5,489 nucleotides of DNA from an uncultured Eubacteriales bacterium (GTDB lineage Bacteria > Bacillota > Clostridia > Monoglobales > Monoglobaceae). The notes below the pieces were generated by a model, which did not search any database, was not told where the DNA came from, and saw only the letters and a program-made list of their open reading frames with translations. Position 1 is the stretch's first letter. The number at the start of each line of letters is the position of its first letter. Shown piece after piece: positions 1 to 5,489 of the stretch. The translations under genes and the position numbers were made by a program. The stretch is from NCBI GenBank assembly GCA_958346135.1, contig CATVQN010000098.1, positions 1 through 5,489 of the forward strand. The letters are read 5' to 3'.

Positions 1-728
1 GTCATGGTCTTTCCGGTACCGAAACCGCCGGGAATGGCTGCCGTCCCACCCTTAGCAAGGGGAAAGAGAATATCTAAAATACGCTGGCCGGTAACCAAAG
101 GCTTAGAAATCGGTTCTCGACGCTGATAGGGACGAGGGCGGCGGATAGGCCATTGCTGCAACATCCTAATTTCCAAAGCTGCGCCGGAGGATGTTTGAAT
201 TTTTGCCAGAACATCACGGCAGGTATATTGCCCCGAAGGCACAATCTCGGTAATGACACCCTCTATATCCGGGGGAACCATGATTTTATGGGTAATCAGA
301 CCCGTCTCCGGTGTTTCTGCCAAAATAGTGCAGGGTGTCACCTTGTCGCCTTTTTTCAGAAGCATGGTGACATCCCATTTTTTATCCATATCAATCGCAT
401 CCGGACGCAGTCCCCGGGAGATAAATGAACCCGAAAGGGCTTCAATACTGCGCAGGGGACGTTCGATTCCGTCAAAGATGTTTCCAAGTAATCCGGGGCC
501 TAAGGTAACGGTCATAGGCGCCTTGGTAGGGATGACCGGCTCCCCGATGGTCAGTCCGGAGGTTTCTTCGTACACCTGAATAATCGTGGCGTCTTTGTGG
601 ACGGCAATAACCTCGCCAATCAGACGTTCCCGGCCAACATAGACCATTTCCATCATCGAGAGCCAGGGTGCGTCCTTTACGGTCACAACCGGACCGTTGA
701 TGCCGTAAATTACAGCAGTTTCATTCAT
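1..728 (-). CDS. atpA: V-type ATPase catalytic subunit A, N-terminal part (3' end outside window)
   Basis: This is the catalytic, nucleotide-binding subunit of the V-type ATPase head. It alternates with subunit B in the cytoplasmic A3B3 hexamer and carries out ATP hydrolysis or synthesis. 242 complete codons are visible, of roughly 590 usual for the family, and the frame is open to the window edge. Residues 1-70 form the N-terminal beta-barrel. LGPGLLGNIFDGIERPL (76-92) is a family hallmark. About residues 105-190 are the 'non-homologous' bulge insert that separates A subunits from B and from F-type beta. WPIRRPRP (193-200) precedes the nucleotide domain, and the P-loop GGFGTGKT is at 234-241 with Lys240 as phosphate-binding lysine. 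Many family members have GPFG in place of GGFG. The ATG at 728 has GAGGTGA (735-741) 6 nt upstream and lies 15 nt after the E stop. The gene is cut by the window edge and shows no sign of being broken. Family assignment is very secure. Confidence 0.97.
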   Translation of the reverse strand, partial: MNETAVIYGINGPVVTVKDAPWLSMMEMVYVGRERLIGEVIAVHKDATIIQVYEETSGLTIGEPVIPTKAPMTVTLGPGLLGNIFDGIERPLRSIEALSGSFISRGLRPDAIDMDKKWDVTMLLKKGDKVTPCTILAETPETGLITHKIMVPPDIEGVITEIVPSGQYTCRDVLAKIQTSSGAALEIRMLQQWPIRRPRPYQRREPISKPLVTGQRILDILFPLAKGGTAAIPGGFGTGKTM

Positions 729-743
729 TTTCCGTCACCTCGT

Positions 744-1334
744 TTATTCAATAATCAAGCCGCTGGTCTCATAAAAAGCATTTTTCTGTTCCTGAATCCG
801 TGCGGCAAGGGTACAGTCTACAAAACGTTTTAACGCAGTATTTTCCAACGTGAACCCACCGATAAAATCCTGATCCAACGGCAGGATCTCCAGATTAGGC
901 GCAGAGAAAATTTCTTTGGCAAGCGCCATATCCTGGGGCATGACAAAGCAATGTATGGAAGCAGAATCTGACTGGAGCTTTATAACCGCTTCCTGAAAAA
1001 GTGTTTTTAAAAAGTCAGTATAGGACGGAGTCTTTGTAAAGGCACGGGCGTTTTCCTCCACTTTAGCAAAAACTTCATCAAAGGTGCGCTGACGGTTTTG
1101 CAGCAGCGCTTTATGAAGCTCAGTTTCACGCCGAGTCAAAGACAGCTGCTTTTGCAGCTTCAAGGCGATTGTGCCTTTTCGAATTTCAGCATTTGCTTTT
1201 TCCTTGAGTTTCGCATCTGTTTTTTTCAGGCGGGCATTTCGCTTGGATTCCAACTCGGATAGAAGCTCCTTTTTCTGTGCGCTGGCTTCTTCAAGAAGTA
1301 TATTTGCAAAATGATTTAAGGCATCCTTTGCCAT
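744..1334 (-). CDS. atpE: V-type ATPase peripheral-stalk subunit E
   Basis: Subunit E forms the peripheral stalk (stator) with a G/H-type partner, holding the A3B3 head against rotation relative to membrane subunit I. The 196-residue length is normal for the family. Residues 1 to about 100 are a charged, Ala/Lys/Glu-rich helix expected to be coiled coil (for example LLEEASAQKKELLSELES at 13-30). The C-terminal half (about 105-196) is the globular part that contacts the head, with the typical DFIGGFTLEN segment at 156-165. There are no membrane segments. I choose ATG 1334 over an in-frame GTG at 1343 because that GTG is part of the Shine-Dalgarno GAGGTGA (1340-1346), which sits 5 nt before the ATG. 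The gene lies 21 nt after F and 15 nt before A. Its divergent sequence is usual for E, so the call rests on shape, the GGF motif and operon position together. The symbol follows V-type naming and is not the F-type c subunit. Confidence 0.92.
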   Translation of the reverse strand: MAKDALNHFANILLEEASAQKKELLSELESKRNARLKKTDAKLKEKANAEIRKGTIALKLQKQLSLTRRETELHKALLQNRQRTFDEVFAKVEENARAFTKTPSYTDFLKTLFQEAVIKLQSDSASIHCFVMPQDMALAKEIFSAPNLEILPLDQDFIGGFTLENTALKRFVDCTLAARIQEQKNAFYETSGLIIE

Positions 1335-1346
1335 ATCAGTCACCTC
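1335..1346 (-). promoter_or_regulatory. Ribosome binding site that fixes the subunit E start
   Basis: GAGGTGA at 1340-1346 lies 5 nt before the ATG at 1332-1334. An upstream in-frame GTG (1341-1343) is embedded in this site, so it cannot be the start codon with its own normally spaced ribosome site. The same GAGGTGA sequence and similar spacing precede subunit A, and GAGGTG precedes F, which supports this reading. Confidence 0.85.
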
Positions 1347-1355
1347 GTTTTCAGA

Positions 1356-1664
1356 TTAAAGGCGGACGCCGATTGCGTCCTTGACATAATTGAGGATATA
1401 ATCGTCCGGCCGCTGGGAACCGTGACGGTCCGGAAGCTCAACAATCAGCGGAGTACGATTAGCGATCTTTTGCTCGGCCACATACTCCGGACAAAGATTC
1501 ACCAGCTTCTCTGTAACAAGCAAAACAGCAATTTCCGGATCTGCCACAGCCTTAGAGAACGCCTGTTTAAATTCTTCCGTTTCGTGAACGACCACGCCTT
1601 CTACTCCGGCCAGACGCATTCCGGTTCGAGTATCTATGTTGTCACTAAGTAAAAAATACTTCAT
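1356..1664 (-). CDS. atpF: V-type ATPase central-stalk subunit F
   Basis: Subunit F is a small soluble protein of the rotor. It binds central shaft subunit D at the base of the head and helps couple rotation to catalysis; in archaeal and bacterial homologues it also influences ATPase activity. The protein has 102 residues, the usual length of about 100. It starts MKYFLLSDN, with an alternating hydrophobic strand pattern, then GMRLAGVEGVVV (15-26), IAVLLVTEKL (44-53) and PLIVELPDRHG (71-81), and ends with the helix YVKDAIGVRL. This is the standard Rossmann-like alpha/beta fold of F with its characteristic proline-aspartate-arginine loop and C-terminal AIG-V-L. There is no membrane segment. Start ATG 1664 has GAGGTG (1670-1675) 5 nt upstream, directly after the K stop codon, with only 11 nt between genes. 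Enterococcus nomenclature calls this NtpG. It is not the F-type b subunit despite the shared symbol. Confidence 0.95.
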   Translation of the reverse strand: MKYFLLSDNIDTRTGMRLAGVEGVVVHETEEFKQAFSKAVADPEIAVLLVTEKLVNLCPEYVAEQKIANRTPLIVELPDRHGSQRPDDYILNYVKDAIGVRL

Positions 1665-1675
1665 TATGACACCTC

Positions 1676-2107
1676 TTACTGGAAGAGAATCAGCAGGGAG
1701 ATAATCAGGCCATAAAGTGCAATACCTTCTGCGAGTGCAACGAAGATCAGGGATTTACCCATAATTTTCGGATCCTCGGAGATCGCGCAAAGGGCAGCGG
1801 AAGCGGAGTAGGCAACGGCAATACCGTCGCCGATAAACGCATGACCGGTAGAGAGCGCAGCGCCTAAAAATTTCATGCCGTCAGCAAGGCCGGCAGAAGA
1901 GGCTGCAGCATTTTCTGCGGCAAGGACATCGGCAGAGCCGACAATCATACATGCGCCAAAGGCCAACATTAGGCCGAAAAAGGAGAGAAGATTGACGCCG
2001 ATTGCGGCTTTCATTTTTCCGCCCCGCAGTCTAAAGCCAAAATGTGCCACCAATGGTACGGCGATGGCTAAGGTTACAATTAAAAAAAGTGCAATTGATT
2101 TTAACAT
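1676..2107 (-). CDS. atpK: V-type ATPase membrane rotor subunit K (c-ring proteolipid)
   Basis: Copies of K form the membrane ring that carries ions past subunit I and turns the central stalk. The protein has 143 residues and four hydrophobic segments at about 3-22, 38-60, 77-109 and 118-142. The last two form a typical c hairpin: a small-residue helix with GAALSTG (82-88) and GIAVAYSASAAL (95-106), a cytoplasmic polar loop SEDPK (110-114), then LIFVALAEGIALYGL (120-134) with the ion-carrying carboxylate Glu127. The first two segments do not resemble a c hairpin. The RLRGGKMK loop (26-33) predicts N-out topology, and VLA/AE near 61-65 looks like a possible signal-peptidase site, leaving an 80-residue two-helix product. 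Val98 and Gly128 differ from the sodium-binding pattern of E. hirae NtpK, which favours protons (inference). Asp94 is an extra acidic residue in the first hairpin helix. The start ATG has GGAGGT (2115-2120) 7 nt upstream. Family certain; processing and ion choice inferred. Confidence 0.96.
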   Translation of the reverse strand: MLKSIALFLIVTLAIAVPLVAHFGFRLRGGKMKAAIGVNLLSFFGLMLAFGACMIVGSADVLAAENAAASSAGLADGMKFLGAALSTGHAFIGDGIAVAYSASAALCAISEDPKIMGKSLIFVALAEGIALYGLIISLLILFQ

Positions 2108-2147
2108 AGTAAAAACCTCCGGATTTATAGAATGAAAACTTATTTAT
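2108..2147 (-). promoter_or_regulatory. AU-rich I-K spacer with strong ribosome site, candidate translation enhancer for K
   Basis: This 40-nt spacer is the longest gap between genes in the window. It is mostly A and T, includes the U-rich stretch GTTTTCATTCT, and ends with GGAGGT 7 nt before the K start. The ring subunit is needed in several copies per complex against one copy of I. In F-type operons the ring gene atpE is known to carry an AU-rich translation enhancer, and an equivalent role here is inference. TATAAA occurs in the spacer, but no good -35 box lies 16-18 nt upstream, so an internal promoter is not supported. Confidence 0.45.
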
Positions 2148-4052
2148 TTACTGGTTATTGGGCCGAAATTCACGGCCATCTCCGCTGTAGAAACGGCTGA
2201 ACATCTCGTAAAATCCAAGACGCAGTACCTGGATTCCCACAATCAGACCCTCCAGACCGATTACCAGAAGATTGCCGAAAATAGCAATTGCCGCCGAACC
2301 GGCAGGATTTAGCTGGAGCATGAACATCACAACCACCGACATCATACCGGCGTGGTTCAGTGCAAAGGCGCCTACACGGAGAAAAGAGACGGTGTTGGTT
2401 ACAAAGCTTAAAAGAACCTCAAACAGTTCAAAAAATGCCTCCACAAAGAACCCGCCCTTCTCCTTTGGCATCCAGTCCTTCTGCTTGGCAAGAAGTCTGC
2501 CCAAAGGCTCCTGCAAAAACATCATCAGCAGGGATATTAAAATCAGGATTCCTGCCAGTATAAGGGGCTGCCCCGAGCCCTTCAGCATGGACAGGGCGCA
2601 AACCAGCACCAGAATGTAAAAGAGCATTCCCGCAACACCATTCTGGGAGAAAAGAATCTTTTGCCAATTTTTTTGCCGGATACCGTTAATTACATTAAAC
2701 ATCATACAAATCAGGATGATGACAACGCCAAGAACAATGGAATAAACAAGGGTGTTCATCATGTTTTGGCTGCTTTCAAAGGGGGTGTACCAGAGCGGCC
2801 GAATCAAGGCGTGCTCTCCCTCGAATCCAAAAAATGAGCCGTAAAGGAACCCAAATACTGTGGACGAAAGTCCAATCGGCACCAAAAGCTTTGCCAAAAA
2901 CCCGCCTTTTTTCATCCATATCATGATAAGGCCAATCGCCGTCAGACAAAGACCATGGCCGACATCGCCAAACATGATGCCAAAGAGCAGGGTGTAAACC
3001 ACCGCCAAAAACGGCGTAGGATCCATTTCGTTATAGTTCGGAACGCCGTACATGCGGACAAACTCTTCGAAGGGATGGAATATCCGCCAATTTTTTAATT
3101 TGGTAGGCGGTGTGATATGGCTGACTGCCTCCGGAGAATCCACAATCATAGAGCAGGCGGGATCCTTTTGAATTTTTGCCTGAAGTGCAGGAACCTCATC
3201 TGCGTCAATCCAGCCGGTCAGGCAGAAGGAGCTTTGACTGACGGTAGCTAAATGGTGGATATTATAAAGGTCATAATGGTATTTAATACAGGCGTAGGCT
3301 CGGAGTAAGTCCCGGCGCTGGGCATTGACTGTTTCGGTCAATTGGGTTTTGCGGGCGGTGAGCTCACGCCGCTTTTCTTCGGCCTTCTGCTTTAGAGCCG
3401 CAATCACCTGACCGGGCGTTCCCTGTTCGTCTCCGTCTAAGTGCAGAGATTCAAAATACAAGGTAGCAAAAATCCGATCCACGTTTTCGGTATGAGTGTT
3501 TGAGACAAAATAAAGTCCCCAGACATAGTCCTTATCGGATGTCAGCGCATAGAAATACGCCGGAAGATTCTTTAAATAGGTGCCGAGCTTTGCATAGCTG
3601 GAAACCGGAATCTTTCCGAATCGATAATTCAGGTATTTCAGTTTTGACAGTTTTTCCAAATGAACATTGGTATTCATGACCGGAATCAACGTTTGAATAA
3701 TTTCATCATAGTGTCGCAATTCGTATTGCAGCGTTTCAATTTCTTGTTTTAGGGCGTGAATCTGTGTATCAAAATGATCTAAAAACTGTTCCAATTCCTC
3801 CTGAGTAATTGATTCATCATGCCGGCGGACACCGCTGCAGTCTACTTTGGCATACTCAAGCACATCCGCAACGTGTTTCATGGTATTCTCATAGGGATTT
3901 GGGGAGGTGTCCATAGAGAAGCCTTCCGTGCTGTGCAAGGCATTGAGCGGATTTTCAAACTCAATGGCGCTGTCTAAAATATAATCAGAGACAATGCGAT
4001 CGAATTCAGAACGGGGACCTACCAGACTGATGAACTTCATTTTAGAGATCAT
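2148..4052 (-). CDS. atpI: V-type ATPase membrane stator subunit I (a-subunit homologue)
   Basis: Subunit I is the large integral membrane stator. Its cytoplasmic N-terminal half anchors the peripheral stalks, and its C-terminal half provides the ion half-channels facing the K ring. It has 634 residues, full length for the family. Residues 1 to about 330 are cytoplasmic, with two antiparallel coiled-coil arms near 82-122 and 215-255. About eight membrane segments follow from 347 to 612. Hallmarks are DPTPFLAVVYTLLFGIMFGD (344-363), running into VGHG (364-367); NTVSFLRVGAFALNHAGM (553-570) with Arg559, matching the essential Arg735 of yeast Vph1p; and EGLIVGIQVLRLGFYEMF (601-618) with Gln608 and Arg611. 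GDGREFRP (624-631) is near the C-terminus. Start ATG 4052 overlaps the C stop as ATGA. GGAGGT (4061-4066), lying inside the last codons of C, is 8 nt upstream. The overlap predicts translational coupling with C. All key residues are present and the gene is intact. Confidence 0.98.
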   Translation of the reverse strand: MISKMKFISLVGPRSEFDRIVSDYILDSAIEFENPLNALHSTEGFSMDTSPNPYENTMKHVADVLEYAKVDCSGVRRHDESITQEELEQFLDHFDTQIHALKQEIETLQYELRHYDEIIQTLIPVMNTNVHLEKLSKLKYLNYRFGKIPVSSYAKLGTYLKNLPAYFYALTSDKDYVWGLYFVSNTHTENVDRIFATLYFESLHLDGDEQGTPGQVIAALKQKAEEKRRELTARKTQLTETVNAQRRDLLRAYACIKYHYDLYNIHHLATVSQSSFCLTGWIDADEVPALQAKIQKDPACSMIVDSPEAVSHITPPTKLKNWRIFHPFEEFVRMYGVPNYNEMDPTPFLAVVYTLLFGIMFGDVGHGLCLTAIGLIMIWMKKGGFLAKLLVPIGLSSTVFGFLYGSFFGFEGEHALIRPLWYTPFESSQNMMNTLVYSIVLGVVIILICMMFNVINGIRQKNWQKILFSQNGVAGMLFYILVLVCALSMLKGSGQPLILAGILILISLLMMFLQEPLGRLLAKQKDWMPKEKGGFFVEAFFELFEVLLSFVTNTVSFLRVGAFALNHAGMMSVVVMFMLQLNPAGSAAIAIFGNLLVIGLEGLIVGIQVLRLGFYEMFSRFYSGDGREFRPNNQ

Positions 4053-5113
4053 GATTGTACACCTCCTTTGTGATATCCAACGAGATGGTCTTTGATGGCA
4101 TCCGGAGCCAGGCCGTAGCGTATTCCCTCAATGATGGATACAATATTATTGATTTCAATGCGCCGCAGCTGTGCATAAGAGAGCGCTGCCTGCAAAGAAT
4201 ACGGATGCGCTGCATACATTCTCCGATATAGCCGAGCCATATAATCGTTTTTTCTTTTTTCAAAAAATCGGTCATTTACGTCAAAGGCATCCTGATAGGG
4301 GGTCTGTTCCTGAATGATTTTCAGAGTAGCCGCCATGGTAGGAGCCTGGACAATTTCCGTAATAACAGGAGGACGCAGCCGATAATAGCTTGGAATCACA
4401 CAGGCGTAAATTTCTTCATCATCCATCTGAAACCGTTCTTTGCAGCGAAGCAGAAAAATCAGATTGTCAAGATCGATTTCGGTTCCAAAGACTTTAAGAG
4501 CCAATCCTGCGTCTTCGTGATTTAAATATTTTTTTGCATAACGGCAGCTAAGCATTGCCCAATAGCTGTCTAAAGCCACCTCCAGATAAAACAGTTCCTG
4601 TCGTTTGGGGTCATCGGCAAAGGTGCGGAAAACCGGGTAGTAGGGAGTGGGCTTAATAAATTCAATAAAAGCGGAAAAGCTTTTAATTTCTGCCAGCTCC
4701 TCTGCTTTGATGATGCCACTTCCCATGGGAATATCCATGAGCTGTGTCACAATCTGTTCCGGGTGTCCGATATGCAGCAGGCGAAGAAAAACCTTTAATT
4801 TTTCAATCCCGTCCTGAATTTCCAATGCCTTTAAAAAGAAGGTACTGCCCATATCGGTGTAGTGCAGCAAGGCCATAATGTCTTGGAGCGTCTGGGACTT
4901 TAGCAGTTGTTCCAGCCGTCCCCGATGCAGCGTCGTCAGAGGAATGTTTTGCAGAACCTTGCGATACCTGGTGTTTTCACAAAGATAGGAGGCCACCGCC
5001 GGAACCGAATGCAGCTGAATCAGAGCGTCATAGTCCTTTTGATGCAGGGTAGTGCCTGTCATAGCATGTACCTTTGCGGCAAGGGCAGAATTTTTCATAA
5101 CACGAAGCAGCAT
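4049..5113 (-). CDS. atpC: V-type ATPase subunit C (d-type rotor connector)
   Basis: Subunit C is a soluble, funnel-shaped, almost wholly helical protein. It sits on the cytoplasmic face of the K ring and receives the D/F shaft; the eukaryotic equivalent is subunit d (AC39 family). The protein has 354 residues, slightly longer than the 320-335 typical of well-known bacterial homologues. Recognisable family segments are FGTEIDLDNLIFLLRCK (209-225) and LSYAQLRRIEINNIVSIIEG (311-330) followed by IRYGLAP (331-337). The internal three-fold helical repeats typical of the family are not obvious by eye. There is no signal peptide or membrane segment. ATG 5113 has AGGAGGG (5120-5126) 6 nt upstream and is 16 nt after the stop of the preceding stalk gene. 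Its stop overlaps the I start by 4 nt, and its last codons (Lys-Gly-Gly-Val) contain the ribosome site for I. In archaeal and Enterococcus operons C usually follows E, so its place before I is a lineage arrangement. Confidence 0.94.
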   Translation of the reverse strand: MLLRVMKNSALAAKVHAMTGTTLHQKDYDALIQLHSVPAVASYLCENTRYRKVLQNIPLTTLHRGRLEQLLKSQTLQDIMALLHYTDMGSTFFLKALEIQDGIEKLKVFLRLLHIGHPEQIVTQLMDIPMGSGIIKAEELAEIKSFSAFIEFIKPTPYYPVFRTFADDPKRQELFYLEVALDSYWAMLSCRYAKKYLNHEDAGLALKVFGTEIDLDNLIFLLRCKERFQMDDEEIYACVIPSYYRLRPPVITEIVQAPTMAATLKIIQEQTPYQDAFDVNDRFFEKRKNDYMARLYRRMYAAHPYSLQAALSYAQLRRIEINNIVSIIEGIRYGLAPDAIKDHLVGYHKGGVQS

Positions 5114-5129
5114 AGTTATCCCTCCTGAA

Positions 5130-5438
5130 TCAGAAACGGATCACGGCCTCAGTGATGGAATCAATCCAGGCCTGTTTTTTTTCCTGACATTGCTTGGAAA
5201 GTGCCTCCAGCTTATGCTCGTAAAAGGTTTCTAATTGTTCCATATCCTCTTGGCGTTCCGCATCCATACGCAGTCGCAGCTGCTCCAGCTGCTTGGCAAC
5301 CTGTTCACGGCTTTCTTGTTCTCGGTGCTTAATTTCTTTTTGTATATCCGCTTCATAGTTCTCTTCCGCTGCGGCAGCGGAATCGGAGATTCCGCGTGCT
5401 TTTTCTTCAATGTCCAGAATTGCCTGCATAATATCCAT
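5130..5438 (-). CDS. V-type ATPase peripheral-stalk subunit of G/H type (coiled coil)
   Basis: This is the likely partner of subunit E in the peripheral stalks. It is 102 residues long, highly charged and helical, with no membrane segment or signal. Residues 1-20 start with a hydrophobic-spaced helix (MDIMQAILDIEEKARG). An Ala/Glu-rich stretch follows (SAAAAEENYEADIQKEIKHR, 20-39), and Glu/Gln/Arg/Lys-dominated coiled coil runs to about residue 90. Length, composition and position as first gene ahead of the membrane subunits match archaeal AhaH and E. hirae NtpF. Sequence conservation in this family is too low for a motif-based assignment. ATG 5438 has GAAAGGA (5448-5454) 9 nt upstream. The next in-frame ATG (5427-5429) would be 18 nt from that site and is less likely. 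The stop is 16 nt before C. A generic coiled-coil protein is the only alternative, and the operon context argues strongly against it. Confidence 0.85.
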   Translation of the reverse strand: MDIMQAILDIEEKARGISDSAAAAEENYEADIQKEIKHREQESREQVAKQLEQLRLRMDAERQEDMEQLETFYEHKLEALSKQCQEKKQAWIDSITEAVIRF

Positions 5439-5460
5439 CCGACGTCATCCTTTCTATTTG

Positions 5461-5481
5461 CTTATTTTTCGCAAAAATAAG
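5461..5481. repeat. Perfect 9-bp inverted repeat upstream of the first stalk gene
   Basis: CTTATTTTT (5461-5469) and AAAAATAAG (5473-5481) are exact reverse complements around a 3-nt centre, CGC. The element ends 22 bp before the ATG of the G/H-type gene and just before its Shine-Dalgarno site. It could be a regulator binding site or a hairpin at the 5' end of the mRNA. It has no GC-rich stem and no T-run beyond the stem in either direction, so it is a poor intrinsic terminator. Its role is unknown because the window ends 8 bp further upstream. Confidence 0.6.
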
Positions 5482-5489
5482 GTATACAT

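Noticed and set aside
253..833. Plus-strand open frames opposite subunit A and the end of E
   Set aside because: They lie antisense to a strongly conserved catalytic subunit, overlap each other in different frames, and their translations show no recognisable domain.
1335..1343. Longer subunit E starting at GTG 1343 (three extra residues)
   Set aside because: The GTG is part of the GAGGTGA ribosome site for the ATG at 1334, so initiation there would have no usable site of its own.
1875..2135. Plus-strand open frame opposite subunit K
   Set aside because: It is antisense to the ring subunit; its Ala/Pro/Lys-rich product follows from the complement of small hydrophobic codons.
2113..2147. Internal promoter in the I-K spacer based on TATAAA
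   Set aside because: The hexamer at the proper distance upstream is AGTAAA, a poor -35 match, and the region is AT-rich enough to give TATAAA by chance.
2428..2667. 79-codon minus-strand frame inside subunit I
   Set aside because: It is an out-of-frame shadow of the membrane part of I, whose frame carries all family motifs.
4042..4275. 77-codon minus-strand frame overlapping the end of C and start of I
   Set aside because: It is out of frame with the conserved C-terminal motif of C, has no family match I recognise, and would disrupt the clean ATGA junction.
5461..5481. The inverted repeat as an intrinsic terminator
   Set aside because: The stem is AT-rich with a single terminal GC pair, and no T-run follows it on either strand.
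5482..5488. Promoter -10 element (TGTATACC, minus strand) at the window edge
   Set aside because: Only a partial match to TATAAT, and the -35 region lies outside the window, so it cannot be supported.

Overview
The window is one uninterrupted operon segment encoding a bacterial V-type (V/A-type, Ntp/Atp-like) rotary ATPase. Every gene is on the minus strand, so transcription runs from high to low coordinates. In transcription order the genes are: a short coiled-coil stalk subunit of the G/H type (5438-5130), subunit C (5113-4049), membrane stator subunit I (4052-2148), membrane rotor subunit K (2107-1676), subunit F (1664-1356), peripheral-stalk subunit E (1334-744), and the first 242 codons of catalytic subunit A (728-1). 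The A gene leaves the window inside its Walker A motif. Subunits B and D, needed for a complete enzyme, are presumably downstream beyond base 1.

The genes are packed tightly. C and I overlap by 4 nt (ATGA), the other gaps are 11 to 40 nt, and each gene has a recognisable Shine-Dalgarno sequence. The moderate GC content, purine-rich AGGAGG/GAGGTGA sites, bacterial V-type gene set and style of the K, F and A proteins suggest an anaerobic Firmicute of the class Clostridia. This is judged from sequence style only, with no database search.

In the assembled machine, A (with the missing B) forms the ATP-hydrolysing or synthesising head. F (with the missing D) and C link the head to the rotor ring of K. 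E and the G/H protein form the peripheral stalks that hold the head to subunit I. Ions cross at the interface between I (Arg559) and K (Glu127).

I see no undescribed system here. The points worth a second look are in subunit K and the non-coding DNA. The N-terminal half of K does not resemble a c-type hairpin and looks like a leader. K carries an extra acidic residue, Asp94, in the first helix of its single c hairpin, and lacks the residues of the Enterococcus hirae sodium site. The spacer before K is AU-rich with a strong ribosome site, and a perfect 9-bp inverted repeat lies just upstream of the first gene. No RNA genes, mobile elements, CRISPR arrays or convincing terminators were seen, and no stretch over 300 bases lacks a gene.
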